A stretch of 47,010 bases of DNA from a virus: IMG/VR virus record IMGVR_UViG_3300036944_000605, positions 1-47,010 of that record; one strand, written 5' to 3'. Shown in pieces: positions 1-6,791 of the stretch. The stretch's first letter is position 1. Each line of letters starts with the position of its first letter. The notes beneath the pieces are model-generated. The model saw only the letters and a program-made list of their open reading frames with translations. It was not told the origin of the DNA and did not search any database. The position numbers and the translations under genes are program-made.

Positions 1-95
1 CCGTCCTTGAGTAGCACCGTGATAGTTGCGGCTTGCAAGTCTCTGCCATAAATTAGCATCAGTGCTTCCATGATGCGTTTCATTTCTTGGTTCAT
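1..95 (-). CDS. partial small hypothetical protein, N-terminal 31 residues only
   Basis: The reading frame starts at ATG 95-93 and runs off the left edge without a stop. The visible residues begin MNQEMKRIMEALMLIYGRD and look like one amphipathic helix; I recognise no family. A good Shine-Dalgarno sequence (AGGAGAAGAACAC before ATG) fixes the start. The ATG overlaps the TGA of the upstream 44-residue gene as ATGA, so it belongs to the same leftward polycistron and is probably translationally coupled. Its length and function cannot be judged here. Confidence 0.6.
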   Translation of the reverse strand, partial: MNQEMKRIMEALMLIYGRDLQAATITVLLKD

Positions 96-226
96 GTGTT
101 CTTCTCCTGCGCTGGCTGTGCTAAGGTTGATTTGATGGTAAATGGGCCAAAATTCCCTATTAGCCTGTGCCCCATGCTGGCAGCATATTTCAAAGCCTCA
201 AGCGTTATTGCTTCGTCTTTAGTCAT
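92..226 (-). CDS. small hypothetical protein, 44 aa
   Basis: ATG 226-224 to TGA 94-92 encodes 44 residues (begins MTKDEAITLEALKYAASMGH, ends LAQPAQEKNT). The start has the SD AGGAGAAGAACAC and overlaps the stop of the upstream gene; its own stop overlaps the next start (ATGA). The C-terminal LAQPAQE matches a segment of the adjacent 122-residue protein, and the underlying DNA is almost identical over about 20 bp. The gene therefore looks like a shortened derivative of a related gene, or shares a mobile coding segment with it. Function unknown. Confidence 0.55.
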   Translation of the reverse strand: MTKDEAITLEALKYAASMGHRLIGNFGPFTIKSTLAQPAQEKNT

Positions 227-591
227 GTGTTCTTCTCCTTAAGTTTGGTTTCAATTCGCTTCCATGTTTGTATGGTGCTAGGTGCTTGACACCAAGATGC
301 TTCTTCATCCGTCAGCCCTACCCACGGGCGCTGTTGTGGCTTGGTGTAGAGGTCATACGTGCCATCTGGCAGAATTTTTGCCGCGAACGAAATGCGCCCG
401 TCTTCCACCGTCATACTTGCCACCGGCTCCTGCGCTGGCTGTGCCAAGGTTTCTTTGATGGCGATGATGGCTTTGTTACTTATCTTAATAGCCGTGTCGT
501 TTATCGTGCAAGTCCCATCCTCCCGGTACGGGGGTGTTGATTCAAAAATACGCTGAAACGCCTCAAGCGCCAACTCCAACGCTTCTTTCAT
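223..591 (-). CDS. hypothetical phage protein with LAQPAQEPVAS motif, 122 aa
   Basis: An N-terminal helix (MKEALELALEAFQRIFES) is followed by a predicted beta-rich part holding LAQPAQEPVAS, a YTKP segment near residue 83 and GLTDEEA. The combination of LAQPxQEPVA, YTKP and LTDEE is one I remember from small proteins of Burkholderiales phages and prophages; no function is established for them. The start ATG 591-589 follows AGGGGG and overlaps the TAA of the upstream gene as TAATG. It is part of the leftward polycistron. Family assignment is from memory only. Confidence 0.65.
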   Translation of the reverse strand: MKEALELALEAFQRIFESTPPYREDGTCTINDTAIKISNKAIIAIKETLAQPAQEPVASMTVEDGRISFAAKILPDGTYDLYTKPQQRPWVGLTDEEASWCQAPSTIQTWKRIETKLKEKNT

Positions 592-860
592 TAAAACCCC
601 CTACTTTTAATCTTGAGGTGGTCATCAGCGCCGGGGCGCACATAACCGCTGTGGTCTGGTTTGTATATCGGTTGTAACCACAGTGAGTTAGTGGCTGGTG
701 GCACTGCATCTGGGTCACGCCGTGAAGGCACAAAGCCGGTACGCTCTTTTGCGTGGGCTTTGTCGCCCGTGGTGTTGGTGAACGAGGTCAGCGTAGCCTC
801 TGGGTTTACGCGCATGGCCTTCTTCTTCATCAAGTTTGGGTTACCTGCGTCTAACTTCAT
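591..860 (-). CDS. small basic hypothetical protein, 89 aa
   Basis: The protein is basic, apparently soluble, and has no membrane segment. It begins MKLDAGNPNLMKKKAMRV and includes a proline and charge rich tail. No family is recognised. The start overlaps the upstream stop (ATGA at 860-857), preceded by GAGG, and the stop overlaps the next start (TAATG). The arrangement within the polycistron supports translation, although the sequence itself is uninformative. Confidence 0.55.
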   Translation of the reverse strand: MKLDAGNPNLMKKKAMRVNPEATLTSFTNTTGDKAHAKERTGFVPSRRDPDAVPPATNSLWLQPIYKPDHSGYVRPGADDHLKIKSRGF

Positions 861-1135
861 TCTGCTGCCTCGTAAGTTAAGTCAAAAATATCCGGCTTGC
901 ATGGGTAAAGCTCGCCCCGCACCCCTCGAATGACCCAATCGTTCTCACTGACTTTCATGTCGCCCTCAAGCGTAGCAATCATTGCGTAACATGGAGTCGA
1001 TGGGTCTTGAAACTTTCCGGTGTTATATGTGCGGATGGTGTCCTCGCTGACAGCTTCATGAAACCAATAAGGCCAATCAAATCGGCGCGTGTACTGCACA
1101 GCTTCAATCACTATGGGTTTTTTACGGTACTTCAT
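857..1135 (-). CDS. PGDYG-like small phage protein, 92 aa
   Basis: It starts MKYRKKPIVIEAVQYT and ends with the pattern VIRGVRGELYPCKPDIFDLTYE. This N- and C-terminal signature is that of a widespread small phage protein family, often labelled PGDYG-like because the segment before V-x-G-V-x-G-E usually reads PGDYL; here it reads ENDW. The biochemical role of the family is not known to me. SD GAGG lies upstream, and the start overlaps the stop of a 31-residue ORF by ATGA. Family recognition is from memory and fairly secure because both conserved ends are present. Confidence 0.75.
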   Translation of the reverse strand: MKYRKKPIVIEAVQYTRRFDWPYWFHEAVSEDTIRTYNTGKFQDPSTPCYAMIATLEGDMKVSENDWVIRGVRGELYPCKPDIFDLTYEAAE

Positions 1136-1227
1136 ATCAATGCGTCCTCAAAATTGTCAGGGTTGAACTTGACCGGCGGCGCGTTAGCGGGCACCGGCAT
1201 GGGGTGTGGTGGAAAGGGCCAAGTCAT
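1132..1227 (-). CDS. very small hypothetical protein, 31 aa
   Basis: ATG 1227-1225 overlaps the TGA of the upstream membrane protein gene (ATGA), and the frame ends at TGA 1134-1132, overlapping the start of the PGDYG-like gene. The product (MTWPFPPHPMPVPANAPPVK, then a short acidic end FNPDNFEDALI) is proline-rich at the N-terminus. A longer in-frame reading to 1380 would lie over the membrane protein gene in another frame, so I prefer the coupled start. The ATGA junction on both sides is the main evidence. Function unknown. Confidence 0.45.
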   Translation of the reverse strand: MTWPFPPHPMPVPANAPPVKFNPDNFEDALI

Positions 1228-1388
1228 GGCGCGTACCAGTAGAAACCAAACGCAAAGCACATGACGGCGATGACCCCGACGAGGGCGCACAGCGTAACCA
1301 TGCCCTCCATCACGTCCCAAAACAAGTTCACTTCCTTGAAGCAACTGCAGTCGCGCCCTTGAGTACATTTTCCGTTGCAACTATTCAT
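1224..1388 (-). CDS. small cysteine-rich single-pass membrane protein, 54 aa
   Basis: The start ATG 1388-1386 is chosen because GAAAGGAGAAAGACC precedes it; an upstream in-frame ATG at 1442 lacks this. The first 20 residues carry four cysteines (C4, C8, C14, C16), then comes a hydrophobic segment at about residues 31-52 (VTLCALVGVIAVMCFAFGFY) that should span the membrane. The short cysteine cluster could bind metal or be disulfide-linked, depending on topology. Lies in the leftward polycistron and overlaps the next start. No family recognised. Confidence 0.6.
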   Translation of the reverse strand: MNSCNGKCTQGRDCSCFKEVNLFWDVMEGMVTLCALVGVIAVMCFAFGFYWYAP

Positions 1389-1401
1389 GGTCTTTCTCCT
1401 T

Positions 1402-2118
1402 TCAGTTCTCAAACATTTTTTGCAGTTCGCGGTACAGGGCAAACGCTTCCTTGACGTTGAGCGTTTCCAATACCTTCTGTGCGGTGAGAGGTGGGGGTGG
1501 CACGGGGGTAGTCTCTGGGACTGGGGTAGGCTGCGCGTACAACGCTGCCAAGCCTTGCGGGGTACTGTCTACCTTGGCCTGCCTCGGCGCTCGTTCTTTG
1601 TTCGCCACGTACTGCACCGGGGTGTAGTGGTCGGTGGCTGTGCGCATACCGCCGTTGGTGTCCACGATGATCTGCTTCTGACGAATCATTGCAGACAGTA
1701 GCGTGGTGGTTGACGTGGACTTGTACCCTTGCTTTTGCAGGTCGTGGATGGCCGTTGCCTTGGCTATGCCGGGGTTGCCCCGCACGTAGTCGAACGTGGC
1801 TTGACTGACGCCTGTTGTGACGCGCTTGTCTTGCTTGGGTTCTGTCGTTGCGATGTTGTCGGGAGTGTCTGCCTCCCAATCGCTGATTACTTTGCTGAGT
1901 GCTGTTTGCATATCGCCCATTTTTTTCTCCTGTTGATTTACGTACGCTTGCTGTGTTTCGGCGAGTATTCGCCGTGCTTCTAACGCCCCCGCTGACAGGG
2001 GTGGGGGTTCTCTGCGGTCAGGGTCTGCTACACCGTGCAGCAACATCTCCAATTTGTGTTGGGGTATGTATGGCACGGGGGGTAGCGGGTTGTGCCGCTT
2101 TCTTAGTTTGAATGTCAT
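1402..2118 (-). CDS. putative winged-helix DNA-binding protein, 238 aa
   Basis: Residues about 104-165 (from VSQATFDYVRGNPGIAKAT through LLSAMIRQKQII) have the helix-helix-recognition helix-wing pattern of a winged helix-turn-helix and a typical start of a wing (VDTNGGMRT). A basic N-terminus, a proline-rich linker (residues 198-210) and a C-terminal helix (212-236) flank it. The start at 2118 has AGGAGAAGTAA upstream. A second in-frame ATG (M67, 1920-1918) has an equally good SD, so a shorter form beginning just before the DNA-binding domain may also be made. It is a candidate regulator of this arm; that role is inference. Confidence 0.6.
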   Translation of the reverse strand: MTFKLRKRHNPLPPVPYIPQHKLEMLLHGVADPDRREPPPLSAGALEARRILAETQQAYVNQQEKKMGDMQTALSKVISDWEADTPDNIATTEPKQDKRVTTGVSQATFDYVRGNPGIAKATAIHDLQKQGYKSTSTTTLLSAMIRQKQIIVDTNGGMRTATDHYTPVQYVANKERAPRQAKVDSTPQGLAALYAQPTPVPETTPVPPPPLTAQKVLETLNVKEAFALYRELQKMFEN

Positions 2119-2151
2119 TTACTTCTCCTGTGAATGATTCTAGATTCCCAA

Positions 2152-2165
2152 CCCCCTTTCGGGGG
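2152..2165 (-). other. GNRA-capped hairpin in an intergenic leader
   Basis: In the leftward transcript this reads CCCCC-GAAA-GGGGG, a 5-bp G-C stem closed by a stable GAAA tetraloop, in the 58-bp gap between the 75-aa gene and the winged-helix candidate. No T-tract follows on the minus strand, so it is unlikely to be a Rho-independent terminator. It may be an RNA processing or stability element. This gap is one of the few real intergenic spaces in the polycistron. Confidence 0.4.
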
Positions 2166-2176
2166 AGGGGTGCAAT

Positions 2177-2404
2177 TTATAAAATTGTCACCGTCCAGCC
2201 CATTGCCTTGATGACCTGCTCGATGGACTTGTCGGGCGCGAGGCCTCGTGTGACCTCCGCTTCCTTCTTGCTCTTGAAGACGCGTATGCTTGTGAGGCTG
2301 CGTGGTACGTGCCATACGGCCCCGTCGTTCATCATGTCGAACAGTCGCTCAGTCCATGCCACTGAGTTGGCCATGCCGTCCTTAGTGTTGATGTCGTAGT
2401 TCAT
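2177..2404 (-). CDS. small hypothetical protein, 75 aa
   Basis: ATG 2404-2402 follows GAAGGAGAGAT and overlaps the stop of the zinc-knuckle gene (ATGA). The product begins MNYDINTKDGMANSVAWTER, and its C-terminal half (VFKSKKEAE, IEQVIKAMGWTVTIL) looks like a compact alpha/beta fold. A longer reading from 2482 has no SD and lies over the neighbouring gene in another frame, so I rejected it. Function unknown. Confidence 0.6.
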   Translation of the reverse strand: MNYDINTKDGMANSVAWTERLFDMMNDGAVWHVPRSLTSIRVFKSKKEAEVTRGLAPDKSIEQVIKAMGWTVTIL

Positions 2405-2541
2405 ATCTCTCCTTCTCCGTTGCAAGTGCGGCACGTAGTGCCTTCGTTGTGGCCTTCGCCGCTGCCGTTGCAGTCCGGGCAAATGCCGGGTTCGTACTCG
2501 GGCGCATCGTCGTCGCCCATGTATTCGCAGTCATAGTCCAT
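2401..2541 (-). CDS. DnaJ-type zinc-knuckle mini-protein, 46 aa
   Basis: An acidic N-terminus (MDYDCEYMGDDDAPEYEPG) is followed by two CxxCxGxG-type knuckles, CPDCNGSGEG (residues 21-30) and CRTCNGEGEI (37-46). This pair is the zinc-binding unit seen in the central domain of DnaJ and in many small phage and bacterial proteins. Without a J-domain it is not a co-chaperone in the usual sense; binding of a protein or nucleic acid partner is more likely. The start overlaps the end of the upstream 275-aa gene by 11 nt, and the stop overlaps the next start. Confidence 0.65.
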   Translation of the reverse strand: MDYDCEYMGDDDAPEYEPGICPDCNGSGEGHNEGTTCRTCNGEGEI

Positions 2542-3358
2542 CTTGCTTAGCCCTCCATGCTTGTAGCTCTGCTCGTACCTTGGCGTTGTACTTCCGTGCG
2601 TACTCGCGCCGCTTCTCCTTCTGTGCTTCCTCCTTCTCCAGTATGAGGGCGTCACGCCGCCCCGTGTTCTCCGGTGTGGGGTCGGCCAACGCCGCCTTGT
2701 CTGCCTCAATGATGGCGTTGCGTAGCTGCTCGATATGCGACAGTGCCCGTTCCCTCGGCTTACGCTTCTCCTTGCGTGGCTTGTACGGTGCTTCCTTGGG
2801 TGGTGCGTAGAACGTGCGTGGGAATAACACCAGCGGCTTGTCCTCGTTTAAGCGCCTGAAGCTGCGCTCGAACTGCACCTTGATGTCGTCGGGTATCCAG
2901 TCCGTCCAGTGCTCGCCATCGTTGGGTACGCCCCGCTCCTTGGCCAACTGCTTGGGGGTGTGTGTCCCTGCATCCCTGTACCCACGCAGCTTGTCGGCCA
3001 CCTTCTGCACCAGCGCGGTGTATGCCCGGTATGTGTCGAGCGCTTGCTTGCTAGGGGACTCCTCGAACCCCGCCTCGTAGGGGCTGCCGAACCCTATGGG
3101 GGACGCGTACAGCTCGAATGCCTTACGTGCCCTAGCCTTGGGCGTGTTGACTGCCTTGTACGCCTGATACACCAGCGGTGCCCATGCCTTGAGTTGCTGC
3201 TGTCGCTTGATGCGTTGCACGCGCTTGTCCTCACGCTCCTTGTTGATCTCCGCCTTGATGGTCTCGCGCATCTCCAAGTGATCGGGGTACTCCTCCATCA
3301 GGCGGTTGTGTAGCTGCTTAGCGGTCATCTTGCTAAGCGCTGTCCTGCTCGTTGTCAT
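2531..3358 (-). CDS. hypothetical protein, highly charged, 275 aa
   Basis: This long basic protein has predicted helices at both ends (about residues 35-75 and 205-270, rich in K, R and E) and a central part with NDGEHWTDWIPDDIKVQFE. The charge pattern suggests a nucleic-acid or protein-binding helical protein, but I recognise no family or catalytic motif. The start ATG overlaps the upstream TGA (ATGA at 3358-3355), with GGAGG ahead of it. It is the second largest product of the polycistron. Confidence 0.6.
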   Translation of the reverse strand: MTTSRTALSKMTAKQLHNRLMEEYPDHLEMRETIKAEINKEREDKRVQRIKRQQQLKAWAPLVYQAYKAVNTPKARARKAFELYASPIGFGSPYEAGFEESPSKQALDTYRAYTALVQKVADKLRGYRDAGTHTPKQLAKERGVPNDGEHWTDWIPDDIKVQFERSFRRLNEDKPLVLFPRTFYAPPKEAPYKPRKEKRKPRERALSHIEQLRNAIIEADKAALADPTPENTGRRDALILEKEEAQKEKRREYARKYNAKVRAELQAWRAKQDGL

Positions 3359-3573
3359 CGCACTACCTCCACTTCTGCATGCGTTTCAATCCACACCTTG
3401 GCTCCGCACGATAGCGGGTTCTCTGGTGCATACACGATCTTGCTCGGGCCGTGCACGGCCACCTCGTTGCACTTGGTGTTCGACTTGTATGTCTTGACCG
3501 TGAGCACGGGCAGGTCTGCACCCTTGGCGTTGGCACGGATGTTGTGCTGGTTGACGTGTATCAATGTCTTCAT
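3355..3573 (-). CDS. conserved small phage protein (GPSK..LSCGAKVWIET family), 72 aa
   Basis: It starts MKTLIHVNQHNIRANAKG and contains LPVLTVKTYKSNTKCNEVAV, then GPSKIVYAPENPLSCGAKVWIET. I remember this pattern (IHVN, LPxxTVKT, GPSK/R, PLSCGAxVWIET) from a very common small protein of actinobacteriophages, jumbo phages and uncultured phages. No function has been assigned to it that I know of. SD AAGGAGC precedes the start, which overlaps the previous stop (ATGA). Probably all-beta and soluble. Confidence 0.75.
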   Translation of the reverse strand: MKTLIHVNQHNIRANAKGADLPVLTVKTYKSNTKCNEVAVHGPSKIVYAPENPLSCGAKVWIETHAEVEVVR

Positions 3574-3902
3574 ATCAGCTCCTTTGGTATGTCGATGTTG
3601 TCGCCCAGCTTGGACGTTACGTAGCAGCGCATGGCTGCGATGAGGGGTGTTGGTCCTTTCCGCAAGATGTCCCCTGCTCCATCCGTGTCATCCCACCACA
3701 TAAACGCATACCACTCGCCGGGGGCTTCCCTGTGCAAGGCCAAACCTTCACGCTCAATGATCGGCCCGGCTTGTGCCCAATTGGTCGAGTATTTTGCCGC
3801 CCTATTATTTCGCCAACAAACCTCATAACCGGCGAGATAATTGCCTTCACACTTCGCCACCGCCCAGTCAAGGGCGGCTCCGGTCAGTTCATTCGTATTC
3901 AT
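3570..3902 (-). CDS. NinX-like / DUF2591 protein, 110 aa
   Basis: The sequence MNTNELTGAALDWAVAKCEG, a YSTNWAQAGPIIEREGL segment near the middle and the end TPLIAAMRCYVTSKLGDNI match the DUF2591 family that includes lambdoid NinX. Proteins of this family are small and non-essential, and their molecular role is unclear. An in-frame ATG five codons upstream is less likely because AAAGGAGATAGT lies between the two and is well spaced for the start at 3902. Sits directly after the metallopeptidase gene in the same polycistron. Confidence 0.8.
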   Translation of the reverse strand: MNTNELTGAALDWAVAKCEGNYLAGYEVCWRNNRAAKYSTNWAQAGPIIEREGLALHREAPGEWYAFMWWDDTDGAGDILRKGPTPLIAAMRCYVTSKLGDNIDIPKELI

Positions 3903-3913
3903 ACTATCTCCTT

Positions 3914-5053
3914 TCATTCGGCATAAGCCATATCAAACAAAGTGCACAAGATGCTGTCCGTATCGTTGTGCCCACACATGCCCATCGCCATCGTGATGAC
4001 CTCATCAGTCAGCTTCTTGCGGTCGATGAACTTGATCGCCATCTCTTGGTCTTCTGGGTACACCGACGCAGCCATGAGCCTGATGACACCCGTCATAAAC
4101 CCCTGCTGCGCATCCAGCAGGCACTCGTACAAGTACTCATCCTCGTCGAGCATGACTGCGGTGTCGTCCTCAAACATAGGCCACTTGCCGTACTGGTCGT
4201 TGGTGGGGCACGTCTTGGTGCCCGTGTCCTTGTAGTTGGCCCACGAGTTGAACATCACCACGTCGTCCTTGTCAGGCACAGTCGGGTCACGGTCAGTCAC
4301 AAGAGCATCCCAGTCAATGGCAAGCACAGCCTTGGCCAGCACGTCGAAGTGAATCATGTCGAGCTGCTCACGCTCGCTGTGCTCGTACATATACCCACAG
4401 CTCACGTTGGTGCACTCAGGGATGATGTCGGTGAACTCGGCGGTATCCGTGTACACCCCTGTGTTGTCGGGCGAGTACATCAGCGTCTCGTCGGTGTCGT
4501 TGAGTGCAGCAGCCAGTGCGTCAGCGAATGCGTCAGAGCAGCAGCGCCCATACCCTTGATGGCTGATAACGCTGTCCGTACCCTTGCGGTCGAATGCAAT
4601 GGCGCGGTCGAACTGTGCAAGCAGCTGCGGGTATGCACTGGCCACGTGTTTGGAGCCGATGCCGCCGCATTCCTCGCCTTGTGTGAAGATGTAGTACCCC
4701 GGCACAGATGCGTGAATCATGTGCATCAGCAGCGCACAGCCCACCCCATCATCCGCACCGAGCGCTGCGCCATCCGCATACCAGATCGAAGTCGTCTTGC
4801 GTATCTTGTTGGCCCCGGTCTTGCGGTGCACGGTATCGACGTGTGCTACGAACAGCGTCTTGTGGTCACTGTGTGTGCGGTTGTCGATGTGTACGTTACC
4901 CGCAGCATCCTGCCACGCTGCATCACGCAAGCGCTCAGGCAGTCGGTCGATCAACCACGCTGTGAAGCCTAGTGTGGCAGCCGAGTTGTGTGGGCGCATC
5001 AGTGACAGGGCACGATGCAAGGTCTTGTAAAGCATTGTCTGTTTCTTTTTCAT
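3914..5053 (-). CDS. zinc-dependent peptidase of the M28/M20/M42 type, 379 aa
   Basis: Motifs in family order are HVDTVH (H71, D73), GADDGVG (D101), GEECGGIG (E127, E128), FDRKG (D155), YTDTAEF (200-207) and SCGYMYEHSERE (H225). These match the metal ligands and the general-base glutamate of co-catalytic di-zinc aminopeptidases and carboxypeptidases. There is no signal peptide, so it should act in the host cytoplasm. The C-terminal 140 residues, acidic and without known motif, are an extra. The start 5053 is after the palindromic operator; the longer reading to 5143 would translate through the operator and overlap the upstream gene. Substrate unknown. It heads the long leftward polycistron. 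Confidence 0.85.
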   Translation of the reverse strand: MKKKQTMLYKTLHRALSLMRPHNSAATLGFTAWLIDRLPERLRDAAWQDAAGNVHIDNRTHSDHKTLFVAHVDTVHRKTGANKIRKTTSIWYADGAALGADDGVGCALLMHMIHASVPGYYIFTQGEECGGIGSKHVASAYPQLLAQFDRAIAFDRKGTDSVISHQGYGRCCSDAFADALAAALNDTDETLMYSPDNTGVYTDTAEFTDIIPECTNVSCGYMYEHSEREQLDMIHFDVLAKAVLAIDWDALVTDRDPTVPDKDDVVMFNSWANYKDTGTKTCPTNDQYGKWPMFEDDTAVMLDEDEYLYECLLDAQQGFMTGVIRLMAASVYPEDQEMAIKFIDRKKLTDEVITMAMGMCGHNDTDSILCTLFDMAYAE

Positions 5054-5072
5054 AGTGTTCTCTCTTTGTTTC

Positions 5073-5089
5073 TGTGACACGGTGTCACA
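5073..5089. promoter_or_regulatory. palindromic operator-like site A
   Basis: TGTGACAC-G-GTGTCACA is a perfect 8-bp inverted repeat with one central base. It fills the short gap between the 564-aa gene and the metallopeptidase gene, ending 20 bp before the peptidase ATG. It is one of six near-identical sites on this arm. Its symmetry and position suggest a binding site for a dimeric regulator; as RNA it could also form a 6-bp stem near the ribosome-binding site. Confidence 0.7.
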
Positions 5090-5090
5090 C

Positions 5091-6785
5091 TTATTCCAGC
5101 GGCAGCTCTTGCTGCACTTGGGGTATCTCGTACTCGTCGGCATGGTCGGGGTGGATGATCTTGCCGCACTTGGTAGTCACGCTGTCCACATCCTCGCAGG
5201 CATACCACTCACCGCTGTGCTCACACTGCCACGCTTCATCACGCAGGCAGTACTCGTCGTTCTCCAGCACCACGCAGTCATCACGCTGCTCATAATCACC
5301 GGCCTGTGTGTAGCAGATGTCCTCGTCGTCGCTGCGGTAGTACACACCCGCGCTCTCGATGTACACCGCGTCGTCGTTGTGCACATAGCCCCCATCATGT
5401 AACTCCACGATGTCGTTATCGGACAGCCAATCGGGGTCGTAGTACTCGCCGTCCACCTCGATGGCGTCATTATTGGGTATCGCATACTGCTCACCCCTGC
5501 GACCGCGCACCACGATGTATTCGTCGTTGTAGCAGCTCTCGCACACGATCTCGTCGCCGTGCCTGCCGACGCTGAACGTATCGTCCTCGGACATACCTCC
5601 ACTGCAGCAAACGCACGAGTACCGACTACCGCGAGAGTCAGCGTTGCCCATCGTCTCGTTGCACACATACTCGCCGTTCTCGTCGTCAACGATCTTCAAG
5701 TGGTCGGTGTACACATCCACGTCCTTGTCTTCGCCGTCGAGGTACGGTGCCACGAACCCGCAGTCGTTCATTGCGTCGATGCGCTTGAGCTTGAACCCTG
5801 ACCAGCCGCATGCCTTGCGGTACCCCTGATCTTTGAGCCATGCGTTGAGCCTGTCGTCGGTGTCCGAGTAGCTCTGTTGGTTGTAGCCCCGGTACGAGCG
5901 CACCCACACGTCGTCGTTGAGCAGCACCCGCCCGGTGATGTGGGCACCCTCCTTGACGTACGCCATATGCCAGCCATACTGCGGGTCGTAAACTTCGTAG
6001 GGGTGGCGTTTGGTGCCGAACCCGCCTGCCCCGCCGCTCATGCAGGAGCCGGGGCCGTTCTCGATGATCTCCAGCATCTCAGGCATGGTGCGCACGATAC
6101 CGATCTGAGCCTCGACATACAGTGCGCCGATGTCCCGTATGGTGTTGGAGCTGAGCGATGGGAAATGCCGCGCCAGATACTTGGTCACGCTGGTTACAAG
6201 CTGGCGATCGGCCTCGCCGTACTTCTCGTCACGGGTATAGGCGATCTTGTGCGCACCCTCCTTGCTGTTGTGCGGCCACTCCAGTACCAACTGCTCCACG
6301 TCCGCCGGTGATGCGTACTCCCACGCCCTGAAGATGCTGCCGTGTATGTCGGGGTTACACACAACCTCGCGCTCGAACCAAGGACGATGGCGGCGTGCGA
6401 CCTTGGCAATGTCCTCCACTATGCGGGTGGGGCGCTTCATGGCACGCAGCCTGTCGGCGAACACGTCAGCGTAGTACGCCTGTGACTTGGGCTTGGGGAA
6501 CCGATGCTCTTGCAGCTCCTGCGCATACGCCTGCAGCTGATTGAAGTCGTAGTCATAAGACCCACCCTCGACCAGTTTCCGGTAGTAGATGTAGATGTAG
6601 TTGACCAGTCTGTCCTCCTTGTAGTCGCTGCGTGGGTTGCGGTTGATCTGGGCGCCCAAGTGCTCTAATTTGTAGAAGCAATCCGGCTCCTCCATGAAGG
6701 AGCTGTGCTCCGCGTAGAACCCGCCAGTGCGGGCATACATTTCCATTGCCATCATGATGGCGTCTGCTTTCTGTTTGTGTTTCAT
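5091..6785 (-). CDS. large hypothetical phage protein with zinc ribbon and acidic repeats, 564 aa
   Basis: The N-terminal 240 residues are helical. Residues about 244-380 (starting GPGSCMSG, with HPYEVYDPQYGWHMAYV, a WVRSYRGY segment and GFVAPYLDG) resemble, from memory, a conserved uncharacterised domain of large phage proteins. A zinc ribbon follows (C391/C394 and C415/C418). Residues about 440-535 hold tandem acidic units of the type DxVxLExxxYYxxDD. The start at 6785 follows CGAGGAATAGAAA. The gene has its own operator and leader hairpin upstream and is monocistronic or co-transcribed with the peptidase. Function unknown; it might be a decoy or scaffold of nucleic-acid-like charge, which is speculation. 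Confidence 0.7.
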   Translation of the reverse strand: MKHKQKADAIMMAMEMYARTGGFYAEHSSFMEEPDCFYKLEHLGAQINRNPRSDYKEDRLVNYIYIYYRKLVEGGSYDYDFNQLQAYAQELQEHRFPKPKSQAYYADVFADRLRAMKRPTRIVEDIAKVARRHRPWFEREVVCNPDIHGSIFRAWEYASPADVEQLVLEWPHNSKEGAHKIAYTRDEKYGEADRQLVTSVTKYLARHFPSLSSNTIRDIGALYVEAQIGIVRTMPEMLEIIENGPGSCMSGGAGGFGTKRHPYEVYDPQYGWHMAYVKEGAHITGRVLLNDDVWVRSYRGYNQQSYSDTDDRLNAWLKDQGYRKACGWSGFKLKRIDAMNDCGFVAPYLDGEDKDVDVYTDHLKIVDDENGEYVCNETMGNADSRGSRYSCVCCSGGMSEDDTFSVGRHGDEIVCESCYNDEYIVVRGRRGEQYAIPNNDAIEVDGEYYDPDWLSDNDIVELHDGGYVHNDDAVYIESAGVYYRSDDEDICYTQAGDYEQRDDCVVLENDEYCLRDEAWQCEHSGEWYACEDVDSVTTKCGKIIHPDHADEYEIPQVQQELPLE

Positions 6786-6791
6786 TTTCTA

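Noticed and set aside
1132-1380. 82-codon reading of the 31-aa gene with an upstream start
   Set aside because: It would overlap the whole membrane protein gene in another frame. The coupled ATGA start is the simpler choice.
3773-4972. 399-codon open frame on the plus strand opposite the metallopeptidase
   Set aside because: It is the codon-shadow of the peptidase gene, which has all its catalytic motifs. The shadow has no SD, no recognisable domain, and an odd Val, His and Arg rich composition.
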